Assembly: GCA_963573305.1 (NCBI GenBank)
Contig: OY754337.1
Span: 52,589,164-52,653,163 of the forward strand
Direction of reading: 5' to 3'
DNA: 64,000 nt
From: Pyrrhosoma nymphula
Lineage: Eukaryota > Arthropoda > Insecta > Odonata > Coenagrionidae
Position 1 is the first letter of the stretch. Every line of letters begins with the position of its first letter. Under the pieces are notes generated by a model. It was not told the origin of the DNA. It saw only the letters and a list, made by a program, of their open reading frames with translations, and did no database searches. A program made the translations under genes and the position numbers. Below are positions 1 through 12,587 of the stretch, in pieces.

Positions 1-842
1 TTTGCGGTAATTTGCTAATAAATTGATAAATATAATACACAGTTGCCTCTATTTTATTCCCATGACATTCCCTCGGTTCTATTGCTTTTTTAAAACAGCT
101 TTCCGCCAAAGTGGTACTTGTATTACATATAAAATGTTTTCCCCATGCTTCGACCATTTTCGTATTTAACACCCATGTAACTTCAAGTTCAATTTGCTAT
201 AAATAACGCGGAAAAGTGGGATTTGTTGTCCTTATCGAAAATTGGACAAATTTTCTCTAAATGTATATGTGAATATAATGGCCGTTGTCATTTTACGGTG
301 GCACTGCATACCTACCCCTCACTCCATTACCTTTGGGCGTTGGCATAAAGAGCTTAGTTATTGAAATTAGGCTTGTATAAGTGGAATTATTTTAAGAATT
401 CCTTAATAACGTCCTGTCCTTACATATCTCTTATACCTATATGACACATGCACATGCATACATAATCAAACAACACAGATTTCTATGTGTTTGATATTAT
501 CGGATATTTAATCTAACTTTCGACCACTCTCGTTTTCTACCTCATAGTTAGGACTTAATTTACACCGGGTGTTACATTTCAGGGGTGCCAACCTATTTAA
601 TGACGCACTGAGTGGCCAAACTATTACATCAACATATACAAAAATGTGGGTCCCATTACCCCATTATAAAACAATGTGGGTAATAAGAACCTACCCTGTT
701 CTCCCTCAAACGTATTACGTAAAATTTGAATGACCCCTTGCTTGCTGCATCACAAATTTCATAGTAATTCCGTATTTTGCCTTTCAGAGTTATGCTGCTG
801 AATTGACCCCTGGAAGATCAGACACAACTTAGCAAGCTATTT
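1..842. other. No gene seen
   Basis: AT-rich sequence with no convincing exon, RNA gene or repeat. It leads into the 151-bp tandem repeat that starts near 843. Confidence 0.5.
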
Positions 843-2010
843 AATGCGCGCAAGGGCATGTTAAAAGTACTTATCATCTACAAAATGGAAGAAGGATGGA
901 ATGCCTTGATATGCATGTACGTATATTGTATAAAATAATAGCCTGACGGCATGAAGATGTGAATACTGACATTGTGCTTCCCCAGTTACGATAGCTGTTT
1001 TTATTATTAAGGCTTGGGCATGTTAAAAGTACCTATAATATTCACGGTGGAAAAAAGATGGAATAACTTGATTTCCATGTATGTTGTACGAAATAATGGT
1101 GAAAGGGGAAGAGAATGTGTATCCGTGCTTCACCCAAGTTGGCCATCTGTTTTATTATTAAGGCATAGTTATGTTAAAAGTACATATAATATTAAAAATG
1201 GAAAAAGGATGGAATATCTCAATATCCATGTATGTTTTACGAAATAATGGCGAAAGGGGAAGAGAATGTATATCCGTGCTTCACCCAAGTATGCCATCTG
1301 TTTTATTATTAAGGCATAGTTATGTTAAAAGTACCTATAATATTAAAAATGGAAAAAGGATGGAATATCTTAATTTCCATGTATGTTTTACGAAATAATG
1401 ACGAAAGGGGAAGAGAATGTGAATCCGTGCTTCACCCAAGTTGGGCATCTGTTTTATTATTAAGGCATAGTTATGTTAAAAGTACCTATGATATTAAAAA
1501 TGGAAAAAGGATGGAATATCGTTATTTCCATGTATGTTTTAGGAAGTAATGGTGAAAGGGGAAGCGAATGTGTATCCGTGCTTCACCCAAGTATGCCATC
1601 TGTTTTATTATTAAGGCATAGTTATTTTTAAAGTACCTATAATATTAAAAATGGTAAAATGATGGAATATCGTAATTTCCATTTTGGTTTTACGAAATAA
1701 TGGCGAAAGGGGAAGAGAATGTGTATCCGTGCTTCACCCAAGTATGCAAACTGTTTTATTATTAAGGCATGGGCATGTTAAAAGTACATATAACATTCAA
1801 GGTGGAAAAAAGATGGAATATCTTAATTTTCATGTATATTTTACGAAATAATGGCGAAAGGGGAAGAGATTATGTATCCATGCTTCACCCAAGTATGCCA
1901 ATTGTTTTAATATTAAGGCATGGGCATGTTAAAAGTACCTATACTATTCAAGGTGGAAAAAAGATGGAATATCTTTATTTCCATGTATGTTGTACGAAAT
2001 ATGTTGAATG
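843..2010. repeat. 151-bp tandem repeat, about 7.5 copies
   Basis: The phrase 'GGCAT(A/G)(G/T)(T/G)(C/T)ATGTTAAAAGTAC' followed by an 'ATGGAAAAAGGATGGAAT' block and a 'CGAAAGGGGAAGAGA' block recurs near 1010, 1161, 1312, 1463, 1613, 1764 and 1915, with a degenerate copy near 850. The spacing is 149-157 bases, mostly 151. Because 151 is not a multiple of three, overlapping short ORFs appear in successive frames. These are by-products of the repeat, not genes. The central copies are most alike and the edge copies most divergent, the usual pattern for an array kept similar by unequal exchange. Confidence 0.93.
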
Positions 2011-2225
2011 TATGTTGAACCTCTCCTGACCACGCCCAGCGCCCTCATCGACGCCTTTCCCGACCAAGCCCTATTTCTCCTAGCTTGCCCACACTTTTCC
2101 CACCTCGCCCCCATCTTGCCATCCTCGCTCCGCTTCTCCCACCACGACACAACTGGTCTCATCTCAACCCACACCCTTCCACCTCTTACAACCTCAACCC
2201 ACATTGCCTCATCTGACACTTGACC
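2011..2225. repeat. C-rich low-complexity stretch
   Basis: Pyrimidine-rich DNA with repeated CCACG, CCCTC and GACCA words follows the 151-bp array directly. Similar DNA recurs at 4013-4190. The open frames here on both strands show no recognisable domain and are best explained by composition bias. Confidence 0.6.
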
Positions 2226-2367
2226 TTACCCTTTTCCACGCCTGAGTTGGTTGACCACTTGCCACCGTCGACAAAAACACGCAGAGTCTTAGACTACGCC
2301 GTTGCCGTTTGATTATGCCAATGTTTTCCCGACCACGCCAACAGTTTTGGCTCATGTCGAGAAACTA

Positions 2368-3770
2368 CAAGGTGAGTAGAAGGAAAGGTGGCGTCATTTC
2401 GTCGGCTGCTCCTAGCCGATGACGTCACGGCCGACACCTCGTAGAGCCGCAGCATAGGGCTTCTAGTGTATCTTACGAAGTTTGCTACTTATAACTGTCG
2501 TTAACTCTAATGACGCGGAATAAATGAGTAAAATTGAGGCTGAGAACACATTTAGCAAAGAAATATTTATTCTAATTCATCCGATTATTGACTTATTTCC
2601 CAGATAATCCTAAGGTATTGAGGAAAATCAAGATTATATGAAACCATCCACAAAAAATCATGTGATATTCATGGAATAAACTGGAATTTTTATACCTCTC
2701 AATGCTATAATAATTTTGAATCATCAAAACATCGGTTACTTTTACTGTAGTCATTCTGAAATACGTATTATAGTGGATATATAATCGCTATCTAGTAAGT
2801 TTGTATTTATTAGTATAAAATAACATCGTAACCCCACGCAAGTTATAACAAAAATTAAAATGACTGCCTTTTATCAGGGAACGTTGTCATTGCTTGTGAA
2901 TCATTTTCCAGCAAAAAAGAGACCAAGGCTCTAATAAGTAATGTTGCAAGTTCAATATTATTGGGTCTTTCCACGAAAGCTTAACCAATTTATGGAGTTT
3001 TCCACGACCACTGTTTCAGATTCGTAGTTTTTTCGTTACGACTTTTAACTCCGGTTAAGGATAATCTTAATCATTTTACCCTCAATGCCAATATTTTCCG
3101 AGATATTAGATGGGAAATTGAAAGAGCTTCAATGGGAAATCAATGTTTACGTCAGGAAACAGTACCTATATCAAAAGAGGAAAATCTGTGAACCACGGAC
3201 TTGCATTTCAATATCCATACCTTCCTAATATTAGGATTCTTCGTAAAACTAGACAAGAAAATAATGCAACAAACATAAACTATTAATGCAACATACAGTC
3301 CATAGTAACTTTATCAACAGGGACATTGCTAATGTAGTGTCTCCTCAAAGGAGTTGTAATTAGCTTTCACAGCGCCCATTGAGTTAAACTGGATGTTAAA
3401 TACGTAAAACTGACGATGTTAATCTGTCCCTCGCCATGGGATTTAAATGATTTTAAGGAAAGTAGATGATATGGATGATACAACAAAACATGGAAGACCA
3501 CGTTTACTTACCTATGGAATGACAAATGTATTCCACTCTTTTTCGCTTTCTCCGAGCTGTTGGAACGTGTTGCCACGGTGCAACGCATCGTCAAAATCAC
3601 TTGAGAAAAACAAATAGCTATTTAATCGCCTGTGAGTTAAAATATACGAGTAACAGCTTCAACTCGCTTCTTACCCCTTCGTCTCACGACTGCAATCAGC
3701 AACTGTCGGTCGTGACGTCACAGCTTTTGCTCGCCGGCGCTTGAGGCCACCTTACCTTCTAATCACCTTG
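2368..3770. mobile_element. Inverted-repeat DNA element, possibly Mutator-like, non-autonomous
   Basis: The left end (2368-2427) is inverted at the right end (3713-3770). Both begin CAAGGTGA(G/T)TAGAAGG(A/T)AAG and both end about 60 bases inward at a perfect TGACGTCA (2420-2427 and 3713-3720). The nine bases outside the left end (GAGAAACTA) match seven of nine outside the right end (GAGAACCAA), which suggests a 9-bp target duplication as in the Mutator superfamily. The interior of about 1.3 kb has no transposase-like frame. Family placement is inference; the inverted arms are directly visible. Confidence 0.55.
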
Positions 3771-4012
3771 GAGAACCAATGCAGAACTCAAAGTGATACG
3801 GTTGCAGCACCGACTACTTGCAATGTAGCCGACTAGGGTCCATGTCTCCAACCAGGGCATTCGTCGCGCGACCTTGCCAAGCTTTGCTCGACCACGTCCG
3901 ACCACGACTCATGTCGAGAAACAATGCCTGTGTCGCCGGCCACGACAAATGTCGCCGACCACGACAAATGTCGCCTGAAATTCATCCCACGTTATACTCA
4001 CATACATATACA

Positions 4013-4190
4013 TACCACGTCCTAACTCCTCCGTACCCCTCCTTATCTCACCGTACCCCACTGAACTCCACCTTGCTTTACCGAACCCAACCCTACCTCA
4101 CCTCGACCTTCCTCCCTCCACCTCGACGCACTTCCTTCTACCTCGACCCACATCCCTCAACCTTCTTCGCTCCACTTCTATATTCTTTTC
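4013..4190. repeat. CCTC/CACC-rich low-complexity stretch
   Basis: Degenerate short runs of CTCC, ACCC and CCTCGAC words give long but meaningless open frames on both strands. No domain is visible. Confidence 0.6.
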
Positions 4191-7100
4191 AATCCGGAGT
4201 AGTGGCCCGTGAAATTTAATTAATCTTTTCTTGAACGTATCTGTGATATTTTCCATTAATTTGTTTACTTTTGATCCCTTCATTCAGACCCCTTCTCAGT
4301 TTATCGGTCCGAAAATTATTTTTCTGATCTTCTGTTCCTGTTTATCTATTGATTAATTTTTTCTAACCAATTAGCGTTGGTCTGACTGCTTCCGGAACCA
4401 CTATAAGCAGTCGAAACATCGCTAATTGACGGACCAATAAAAAGCTAACAAATTGGAAACAGGATTCTCGAATCCTCAGGAAAAATGTCGGACCGATAAT
4501 GACCTTATTCTAGTGTCTTAATTTCCCGTTTATGGATGATTATATCTTTGTCTAATGATTCCATGTCAGCTTGCATGCTTTTTGTAGTTTTCTGATTCTT
4601 TCCAGATTGGCCTCCATTGGAAGTGAATCCGTGATGGTTGGATGATTTTTCCGAGTCACTTGAAATATTGGACTTGAGCTAATTTACCCGTGCCTTGTGA
4701 CAAAAGTGAGTATTTCGCTAGTTAATTGATCTCAGTATGTATTGAATATTTTATATGAATTCATAAGTCTAGTTATTTGTATAATTTGGAATGGGTTTTC
4801 TATGTCGTGTTTGGCCTGTTCTGTTGTTCGTGGGGATTGTGAGGTCATCTCCAAAAGCCAGACATTTCACGTTCTACCTGTTCCCATTTTTATTCAAATT
4901 TGGAATCCTTTGACTTATTTCTACCATATCCTGATAAGGATGATCATGATTTTCAAAGATGGTTTTTAGAAAATAATGGTGAGAGCTATTCACCATGTCG
5001 CACTCCGCTTTCAATCTATCCCCCATGATACGCACAGTTAGTTTTTTTTACGGAATCTGGGTGTTAAGTTCTTAATTTTTTTAATTTTCTCCCTCTAGAG
5101 CGCACAGCCGTAATCTATCCCATGTAAAACAGCTTATATTTGTAGGCAAATTGATCGAAAAGTAATTCGGCAAGGGGTTAATATTTTGATATCATGGGAA
5201 AGATGCTTGTTTTCTTTAAAATGAGGTCAAATCCATCAAATTCTAGGTGAATTGATGATCGCTCAAATTACCTCAAGTCTAAATCTGCGTAATACCTTGC
5301 AAGCCACCTCAAGGGTGTGTGGTAGGGGGAGTCATCACTACTCATGCACTGCACTGCACCCTAATAAAGTAAATGAAGCTACTATTGGTGCATTAGCAAA
5401 AGTGCAACTGCGTCAGTTCTAATTACTAAGGCTGAACGGTGGTAACGTGGCGGATCTTACAAACTTGAGTTTCTTTCCCGTTCACCGTCGTATCGATGCT
5501 TATGACCTCAGTTGAAGAGTAAGGAATCACATAGGCCCGCTTTAGTCTGGTTTACGTTAATCAAATGATGGCGTAGAATTTTCGTAACCTTAGTAACGTA
5601 AGTAGCCTTTATATTTAATGAGAGTTCCCGTTTTGTTAATAACTCGCTTTCGTGTAGTGTAATGACATTTGGTGACTACTAACCCCCTGCCTGCCCCCTG
5701 CCTGCCAATTTTATAATTTTTTAAGACCTTAGTAGTTTCGTTATCGAAAATGATCCGAATTGCCACAGCTGCGAAATAAGTGCCAATTTTGGCAACAAAC
5801 TATTTCTTTTAGAAATCTAAAGGTCTTATCCTTGCGAAGACACTCTCACACCTCGTTTAAGGAAAATTATAACGAACTGTTAGTCTTATTACTGTCTTAT
5901 GCGTTTGGAAATTCAAAGCCAACCATAAATCCACCATAGTGTAAAGCCGTCGTGAAATAAAAATGTTAAGCAGAGTAATGAATGTTTTTTGGGTATTATT
6001 CCTGGAATTGTTCCATTTTTTAGATGGAAAATATTTGTTAGTTTGCTCTGTTTTGAAGTTGTATTTTATTAACTAATAAATCTTTTAATTGTTTTCAGTT
6101 GCCACATGAGCTTCCATTTCTCTTTGTCTTCAATGCAATGCAGTTGCAAGGCGCGCGTTCAGCAGGCAGACAAGTTTTCGGAGCACGAGAATCGACGGCC
6201 GTGGTTCATCGTGTGAGTGAGTACCTATTTGAGTTACAGCGTATCTTCGGTGTATTTTTGCTCCGACGAGAATGTTTTTTTGATGGAAATTTTCCTAATT
6301 GTAATCGTTCCAGCAATCAATTAGATCGAGTTAGAATTCACATAGACTTAAGGTTGGCTTCGGAACAGAAATAAGTCTGGAGACCTATTTGGAAGTCGGG
6401 GAAGATAACACTAGAACGCGACCTTGATAAAATTGTGTTATCCCTTTTTTATTACATAGCAGCGAAATGAAATAAACTTAACACCAACTAGTGCTGTGCA
6501 GTTCTGCATCTTGAGTCACTTAAATCACAATCTCGGGCAAACCCCTTCAGCTTTTTGTGATGGCCACTCAGGTTATGAGATGAATTGAGAGAATTTCTTT
6601 TAAACAAATGGGTATTACTTGAGATATGTAGATCTTGGGAATTTTGACTCGTGGTTTAGGCAAACAAAACTTAATATGCAGGCGGGTGTTTATCTCTGAA
6701 TTACGCTAAAATTGTTAAATCATTTTATTTTGTACCAGGTTAGAGAAATATATTGAGGTCGTGGAGAGGAGAGGAAGAAAACGACTTGACTCAATGAGAA
6801 ACAGCACGAGAGTGAGTTTATTGCGCAAAGCACAAATATAGTATACAAAACAAGTGATTGTGCAATAGCGAACTCCGGCGCTAACACCCTCTCAGATTAC
6901 CAAATACTATGGTACATTTCAGCAAAATAAATGTGCTTTGGTATTTTGGCAGTTGACTGAATGAAATTTGCTCGGTTATTACCCTAAAAATGTCAGTCGC
7001 TATTTTTCCACTGGCAAGAGACTTAGTTGGTGGCCAACAAGGGCCAGTATATAAATAGACAAATAAAGTCTAGGCGTTTGTCAGTCTAACGTGGATTATT

Positions 7101-7510
7101 CAATGGATGAGATTTTATTAGCATAAGTAACCATTGGAAACTCATGCTGCCATGCTCTTCTTCCATGATGCTGCCTCTTGGTATTTAGAAAAGGGAACAG
7201 TTGATAGCCGGTTCGAATTTATGACAAGACTCCAACGACTTATTTCAATTATTTAAAATACTATACAATAATTAATCGCCCAAATTTCACTGTGCTGCTG
7301 ATTGAAACGATCTTGATATAACGTGATTAATCAGGTATTCCTAAAAGAGGTTGACTGAAAACTGTACGATGATGCATAACTATTTTGGATTATCTGCTTT
7401 TGTTTTCAGGACATGGGGCAGAAAATACCTTGAAAACATAAATGCAATTCCTCACTAATAATAAGAAAACAATAGATGGATAGACAAAAAATCAAATTTC
7501 ATAAATGTTT
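4191..7510. other. No gene identified
   Basis: AT-rich DNA. A 91-codon frame at 6099-6374 lies after a polypyrimidine tract that could act as a 3' splice site, but its sequence resembles nothing I recognise. CCCCTGCCTG is duplicated near 5684-5704. Confidence 0.4.
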
Positions 7511-7514
7511 TAAT

Positions 7515-8755
7515 CCCAGCTAGCACAAGGTGTTGTATATCCCGCTCATATCATGAAATTACACCAATATACAACGGATATCATTTCCCGCAACGCGTAA
7601 CATATCCGTGCATGAGAAAGAGAAGGGGATAACAAAGGGAAAAAATACGGATCTACCGCCGGTATCCAACGGAAAAGGTATCCCAAGTGAGTAATGACAC
7701 CGCCAAGTGGCAAATTGAGGAACGACAATCGACGTAAGGATTCGATATATATCGATATGCCGAGTATCGATCATTACAAGGTTTCGATATAGCGGTAGCT
7801 CATAAACACGGCTTGTCTTCCCAAGAATTAAACACCGTAAATGATATCACCCATTTACAATATTGCAGGCTACCTATATATGTTCACAATAATGCTATTA
7901 AGTAACTCTTACGTCAGCTCTAGAAAACAACTCCCCCCCTAAACTTACTTAGTAAAAGCGACCATTATGAATTACCTCGTTAAAGCAAATAACAATGGAA
8001 AAGTACCAACCCACCTCAAAACAAAACTAATTTCCAACCATAATTATCGAACGACAGGAAAACCAACATAACAATTAAATAACCTGTACACCCTGGCAAT
8101 AAAGAAGCTGTGGAAAGGAAAAAAAATTAAATCAAGATTTTAATTATCCTTATTTACGGGCGACAGCACCAAAATACAAGAATGTTGCAGAGAAATGTAT
8201 ATTAAAACAAAGTTGAACATCAATGCACTGAGATAAATAACAATAAATACAGTACGAAAGAAAAAGACAAAAATACCAACATGTTATATCAAATGAATAT
8301 CAGAAGGAACCAGATTTTAGTGCAGCAAAACCACAATAACGCGTGCGATCAATCAAGATGGGAATCCAAAGATGGCGATTTTCACAGAGTCGAAGCAACG
8401 TTCGCTTGTTCACATTTTAGGTTTTCTAAATTCCCGCAAGGGTGAGATCAGTAATGTATGTACACGTGTATCAACAACTTCTGCTATGTCTGCTACCGAA
8501 TGACCGCAAGAATTAAAATTAATTCACGAGAGGGAGGAAATATGTTCCTGCCTGCAAGCAGCATTGGCTGATATATAAAAGAATGTACCATCAAATTTTA
8601 CCATCCTTGAATGTCCGAATCTCGGCATGCTCTTTGATTCGGATATGTTGACGGCATGCTATACGCGTATAATCCGGTAATGATTTCTTAAGTGTATCTT
8701 TTCCCTATCATTTCCCCTTGATATCTGGGATTCCATATCCCTTGTGCTAGCTGGG
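7515..8755. mobile_element. Possible element bounded by 16-bp inverted repeats
   Basis: CCCAGCTAGCACAAGG at 7515-7530 is repeated exactly in inverse at 8740-8755. Inside each arm there is weaker similarity around ATCATT(T/A)CC and ACGCGTA words. The two arms are 1.2 kb apart with no transposase-like ORF between them. This could be a diverged non-autonomous DNA transposon. Ends and target duplication were not resolved. Confidence 0.3.
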
Positions 8756-8759
8756 AAAG

Positions 8760-9539
8760 GATTACGGGAACAAAAATAAAAAATGTTGCGGATAGTAAAA
8801 AGATAAAATTCACGGGTAGGTAATCTAGAAATATTGCAACGAGAGTTATTAAGAGTTATTGCAACGAGATACCTAATACGGAAATCTAAACCGATGTTAG
8901 CAAATATTGTCTGAATGTAAATGAACGTCGTTCCGAGATGAATGCATGTGATAATGAATGGAAAATGAGCGAAAAAAGTGGCTATATATTGTGGGGCACG
9001 CATTACTTCGCTCGTTATTCAAAATTTAAAAATGTGGCCTCAACTCGTAAAACGTGGCTTACTTAGTCACGCAGGGTATTAAAGTCAGCTTGTCCGTTGT
9101 TAAATATGTTGTGCATATTTTGTAATTAATGGCTGAGGGATATAGGGCGAACTAACATTCGTTCACAATTCCGAATATTACATACTCATAATAAGAAGCC
9201 CGCCAAGTAACAAATATAAAATGCCTCAGCGGGAGATAATTAAACTCAAAACAGTTTGTTCACTGTCCCGAAATATAACTTAAAAATTAGGGCGCCCTCG
9301 TCACAAACTATCGACACAAGCCCCAAACACAAATATACACGACATAGTTTATGCAAAACTCATATTAAGAACAAATACAAGACAAAAACCTTGGGTAAAA
9401 TATACATTGTATGATATTTCTTTGGTTAATTTCATTGGTCGAGGAAACATGACATTAACGATACAGCACATGACACAAAAGGACACATTTCACATCTTTG
9501 AAATTGATGTCATTACAGTATTACGTGCAATGATTTTCT
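8760..9539. other. No gene seen
   Basis: AT-rich DNA between the inverted-repeat candidate and the satellite array; nothing identified. Confidence 0.4.
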
Positions 9540-10195
9540 ATCCTTAAACTAGTAAAACCTAAAACCACCTCTTATTCTAGTTGGCTCAATGTAGGCAACA
9601 ACAGCACCATACACCTATATCGCCTCATAGGTTTTAATACAAACTGTTGGTTGAGCCATCAAAACTAGTTACATAATAATCCTCGTCTTATTGTAGTCGG
9701 TTTATGTATCCAACAATGGACTCGTATACCTTCAATCTCTTCCTAGCTTATAAGAAAAACACCAGTTAGAGCCATCAAACAGACAGCAAATAATTTCATC
9801 CGCAAATATCTCGTGCGCATATTTTTTTCGAGAGGCAATGTCTTCGTTGTTGGCATGGATCTTCTCTCATTCTTTCTTGAAATAATCTTATTCGATTATA
9901 CGTCTCTTCAAAGAGACATTATTCAATGTGTACTCTTAGATATTTAAGTATTACACAGAATGAGTTTCTAGTTTAGAAACTATAGTAACATCATGATCCT
10001 CGTCTTATTGTAGTTGTTTTATGAAGCCAACAATAACATCGTACTCCTTCAATCTCCTCCTAGCTCATAAGAGAAAATGCTGTTACAGCCATCAAACGGA
10101 CAGCACATAAATTCATCCGCAAATATCTCTTGCACATATAGAGTGGCAATGTCTTCGTTAATGCCGTGGGTCCTCTCTCATTCTTTCTTGATATA
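9540..10195. repeat. ~310-bp satellite, left part of the array
   Basis: This part carries the same units as 16536-20250: anchor phrases such as ATCCTCGTCTTATT, TCAATCTCCTCCTAGCT and TGGCAATGTCTTCGTT recur near 9680, 9990 and later. The unit that begins near 9976 is cut by the copia insertion at 10195/16536. Removing the insertion joins the left flank (TTCTTTCTTGATATA) to the right flank (ATAAAATTTTCC), which recreates a normal unit. Confidence 0.85.
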
Positions 10196-10447
10196 TGTTT
10201 AATGGTACATGGAACAACAAACGAAAAGTCATAGTTATAACTTAACCTTATTTGCAACAGCCAAGACAATCTGGTAGACAAAGAAATAATACTATGCGTC
10301 ATTGCCAGCTGAACTCCATGTTGTAACTGTCGTGACCACATGGCACATCAGCTGACAACGACAATCGATATTAGACAATCGATACATACATATTATTACA
10401 AATACTAAAGAAAAATAACCAATTTTAATTCATAATATTTTCTAACA
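10196..10447 (-). repeat. 3' LTR of the copia element
   Basis: The 252-bp sequence begins TG and ends CA on both strands (minus-strand start TGTTAGAAAATATTATGAAT). It matches 16286-16535 with several substitutions and small indels. A purine tract (AGTAGGAG on the minus strand, about 10448-10455) lies against it and is the likely polypurine tract for plus-strand priming. Confidence 0.9.
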
Positions 10448-10521
10448 CTCCTACTATTTGTTATAACTTTGCCATAAGAGCAACACAGAGAACATAAACA
10501 TCTTAATTAACTCATTCTGTT

Positions 10522-11167
10522 TTAAGTAACAGAAACAATTTTCAGCAATGTTCTAAATTTAACAAATTTGTCCTTAAATAAAGGTTTAGTAAAAATATCT
10601 GCAATCTGATTCTCACTTTGCACATATTGAACATTGACAACTTTACTTTCGTATTGCTCACGAATGAAATGATATCTTATATCAACATGCTTTGTTCGCT
10701 TGTGGAACTCTGGATTTTTGGCAAGCCTAATTGCACTTGGGTTGTCCACATTAAGAGGGGTTGGGACTCACACATTTATAACCAATATCATTTAACAGTT
10801 TCTTTAGCCACACAATTTCCTTGCAGGCCATACATCGGGATACATATTCGGCTTCCGTGGTACTCAGCGTCACCATCCTCTGACGTTGAGAGACCCAAGT
10901 TATTGGACCACCTGACAACAAACACAAAAATCCAGTCATTGACCTGCGAGTGTCAGGGTCTCCCGCAAAATTTGAGTCACTGTAACATATCAATTCTCCA
11001 CTAAAACTAGCACTTTTGTACAATATACCATAATTAACTGTCCCTTTAACATATTTGAAAATTCTTTTAACAGCATTGACATGGCTTTCATCATAATTAT
11101 TCAAGTACCTACTCACACAATAAACAGAAAAAGAGATATCTGGTCTACTAACAATAGTTAGGAACAA
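10522..11167 (-). pseudogene. Copia RNase H domain remnant
   Basis: Two abutting minus-strand frames hold the copia connection/RNase H region. The first (11167-10751) starts with a 'SRPDISFSVYCVSRY' block, then has YSDSNFAGD (first acidic residue of the active site) and TLSTTEAEYV. The second (10749-10522) has DNPSAIRLAKNPEFHKRTKH, then DIRYHFIRE and ADIFTKPL near the end. The break near 10750 splits a region that is continuous in intact copia proteins. RNase H degrades the RNA strand during reverse transcription; this copy has no usable RT in front of it. Confidence 0.9.
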
Positions 11168-12587
11168 AAAAGTGAACCCACAGCTAGTCGATATGGAAAT
11201 GTTATAAGGCCACTATTATCGCTTGCCTTACTCAACCTTACACTGGGATCAGCAGCAAATGTCACTGGATTTGAATCAAACAGCTGAAATTGCCTGAGGA
11301 TTTTCTCAGCATAAGTTGTCTGATGAACATAGACAGTACCTGCCGTTCGATTTCTCACAATTTCCATGCAACAAAAGTTGCGAGCCTCTGAAACTTTTAC
11401 AAATAAAGCTTCTGGGATTGCCATGTATTCAAAGTGTGGACTATCTCCAGGTCTTCTTCAGCTGCAACTGCCAAGAGAGTTCTCAATGAGTCATACCTCA
11501 CGACTGGTGAGAATTTCTCTCCAAAATCAAGTCCTGGTCGTTGACTAAATCCTCTTGCACACAACCTTGCCTTGTAACGTGTGCCACTGTCAGAGTTTTG
11601 AGTCTTAAAAACCCACTTTGAGTCTATCAATTCCTTGTCATTTCTCGTAACAATAGTCCATGTGCCATTAGCCAGATGAGCTGATAGTTCTCCTTGCATA
11701 GCTTCACTCCATTTCTCCTTTTCAGGTCCTGTAATAGATTCCCCATAGTTGATCGGCTCAGCACACTCAGCAAAACTTACATCGAAGTCATCAAATCGCT
11801 GAGGTCTTCTCAGTTGTTCTCGATCTCTTAAACAACGTTGAGTTACTTCTTCTCCTTGTAGTTGCGGTGTTTCTTGATAGTCTTCGCCTGTTTTCCCTTC
11901 AATTCCTTCATTTCCTTCTTCTTTAAGCAATTGGAAGTGGAATTCTTGCTTGCTATGCTGCATTTTCTCGTCTGAATCATGATTTTCCTTGAACTTGACA
12001 TCTTTCGACTCCACTATCTTTCTCCTTTCAGGATCATACGGACGATAGTTCTTAGTTTGACTTTGGCAACCAACCCTTACCATTTTCTTCACCTTTTGGT
12101 CCAGTTTCTTACTAAACATATCGGGAATATGAACATAAGCATTTGCCCCAAAGGTTCTCAGATGAGATAATTCCGGCTTCTTTCCATTCCAAGCTTCATA
12201 AGGTGTGATACCATCCTTGTTTATTGAGGTCCGATTCTTTAAGTAAACTGCTGTATTTACAGCTTCAGTCCATAGGAATTGTGGAAGATTTCTAGCTATC
12301 AGCATTGATCTAGAACTCTCCATAGTTGTGTGGTTGTCTCGTTCTATGAGACCATTTTTCTGAGGAGTAAATGGTGCAGAAGTCTCCAGGACAATTCCAT
12401 TACTCACCAAGTAAGTCTTCATATTTTCGTTCAGAAACTCAGTGCCCCGGTCGACTCTCAGTACTCGGATGGATCGACCTCGTTGATTTTTCATGAGAGC
12501 GTCGAATTCGTTAAAACATTCAAAGACATCAGATTTATGTTTCAAGAAATAAACGTACCTGAAATCTGAGGCTTCGTCCTTCATCAA
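11158..12587 (-). pseudogene. Copia integrase and reverse transcriptase, RT core deleted
   Basis: The main 396-codon frame (12587-11397) carries the integrase core with RVDRGTEFLNENMKTYL and TPQKNGLIER (second Asp and the Glu of the DDE triad), then the start of RT (WVFKTQNSDSGTRYKARLCA, then KFSPVVRYDSLRTLL and DLEIVH). It then jumps to a segment found after the RT palm in intact elements (EARNFCCMEIVRN, QTTYAEKILRQFQLF), which continues in another frame to 11158. The stretch with the YVDD catalytic motif is absent. The junction lies near 11400-11425. This is a deletion of the active centre, not just a frameshift. Confidence 0.92.

Noticed and set aside
1014..2029. Run of five overlapping 75-86-codon ORFs
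   Set aside because: They are shifted copies of the same 151-bp repeat read in successive frames, with no initiation context or domain.
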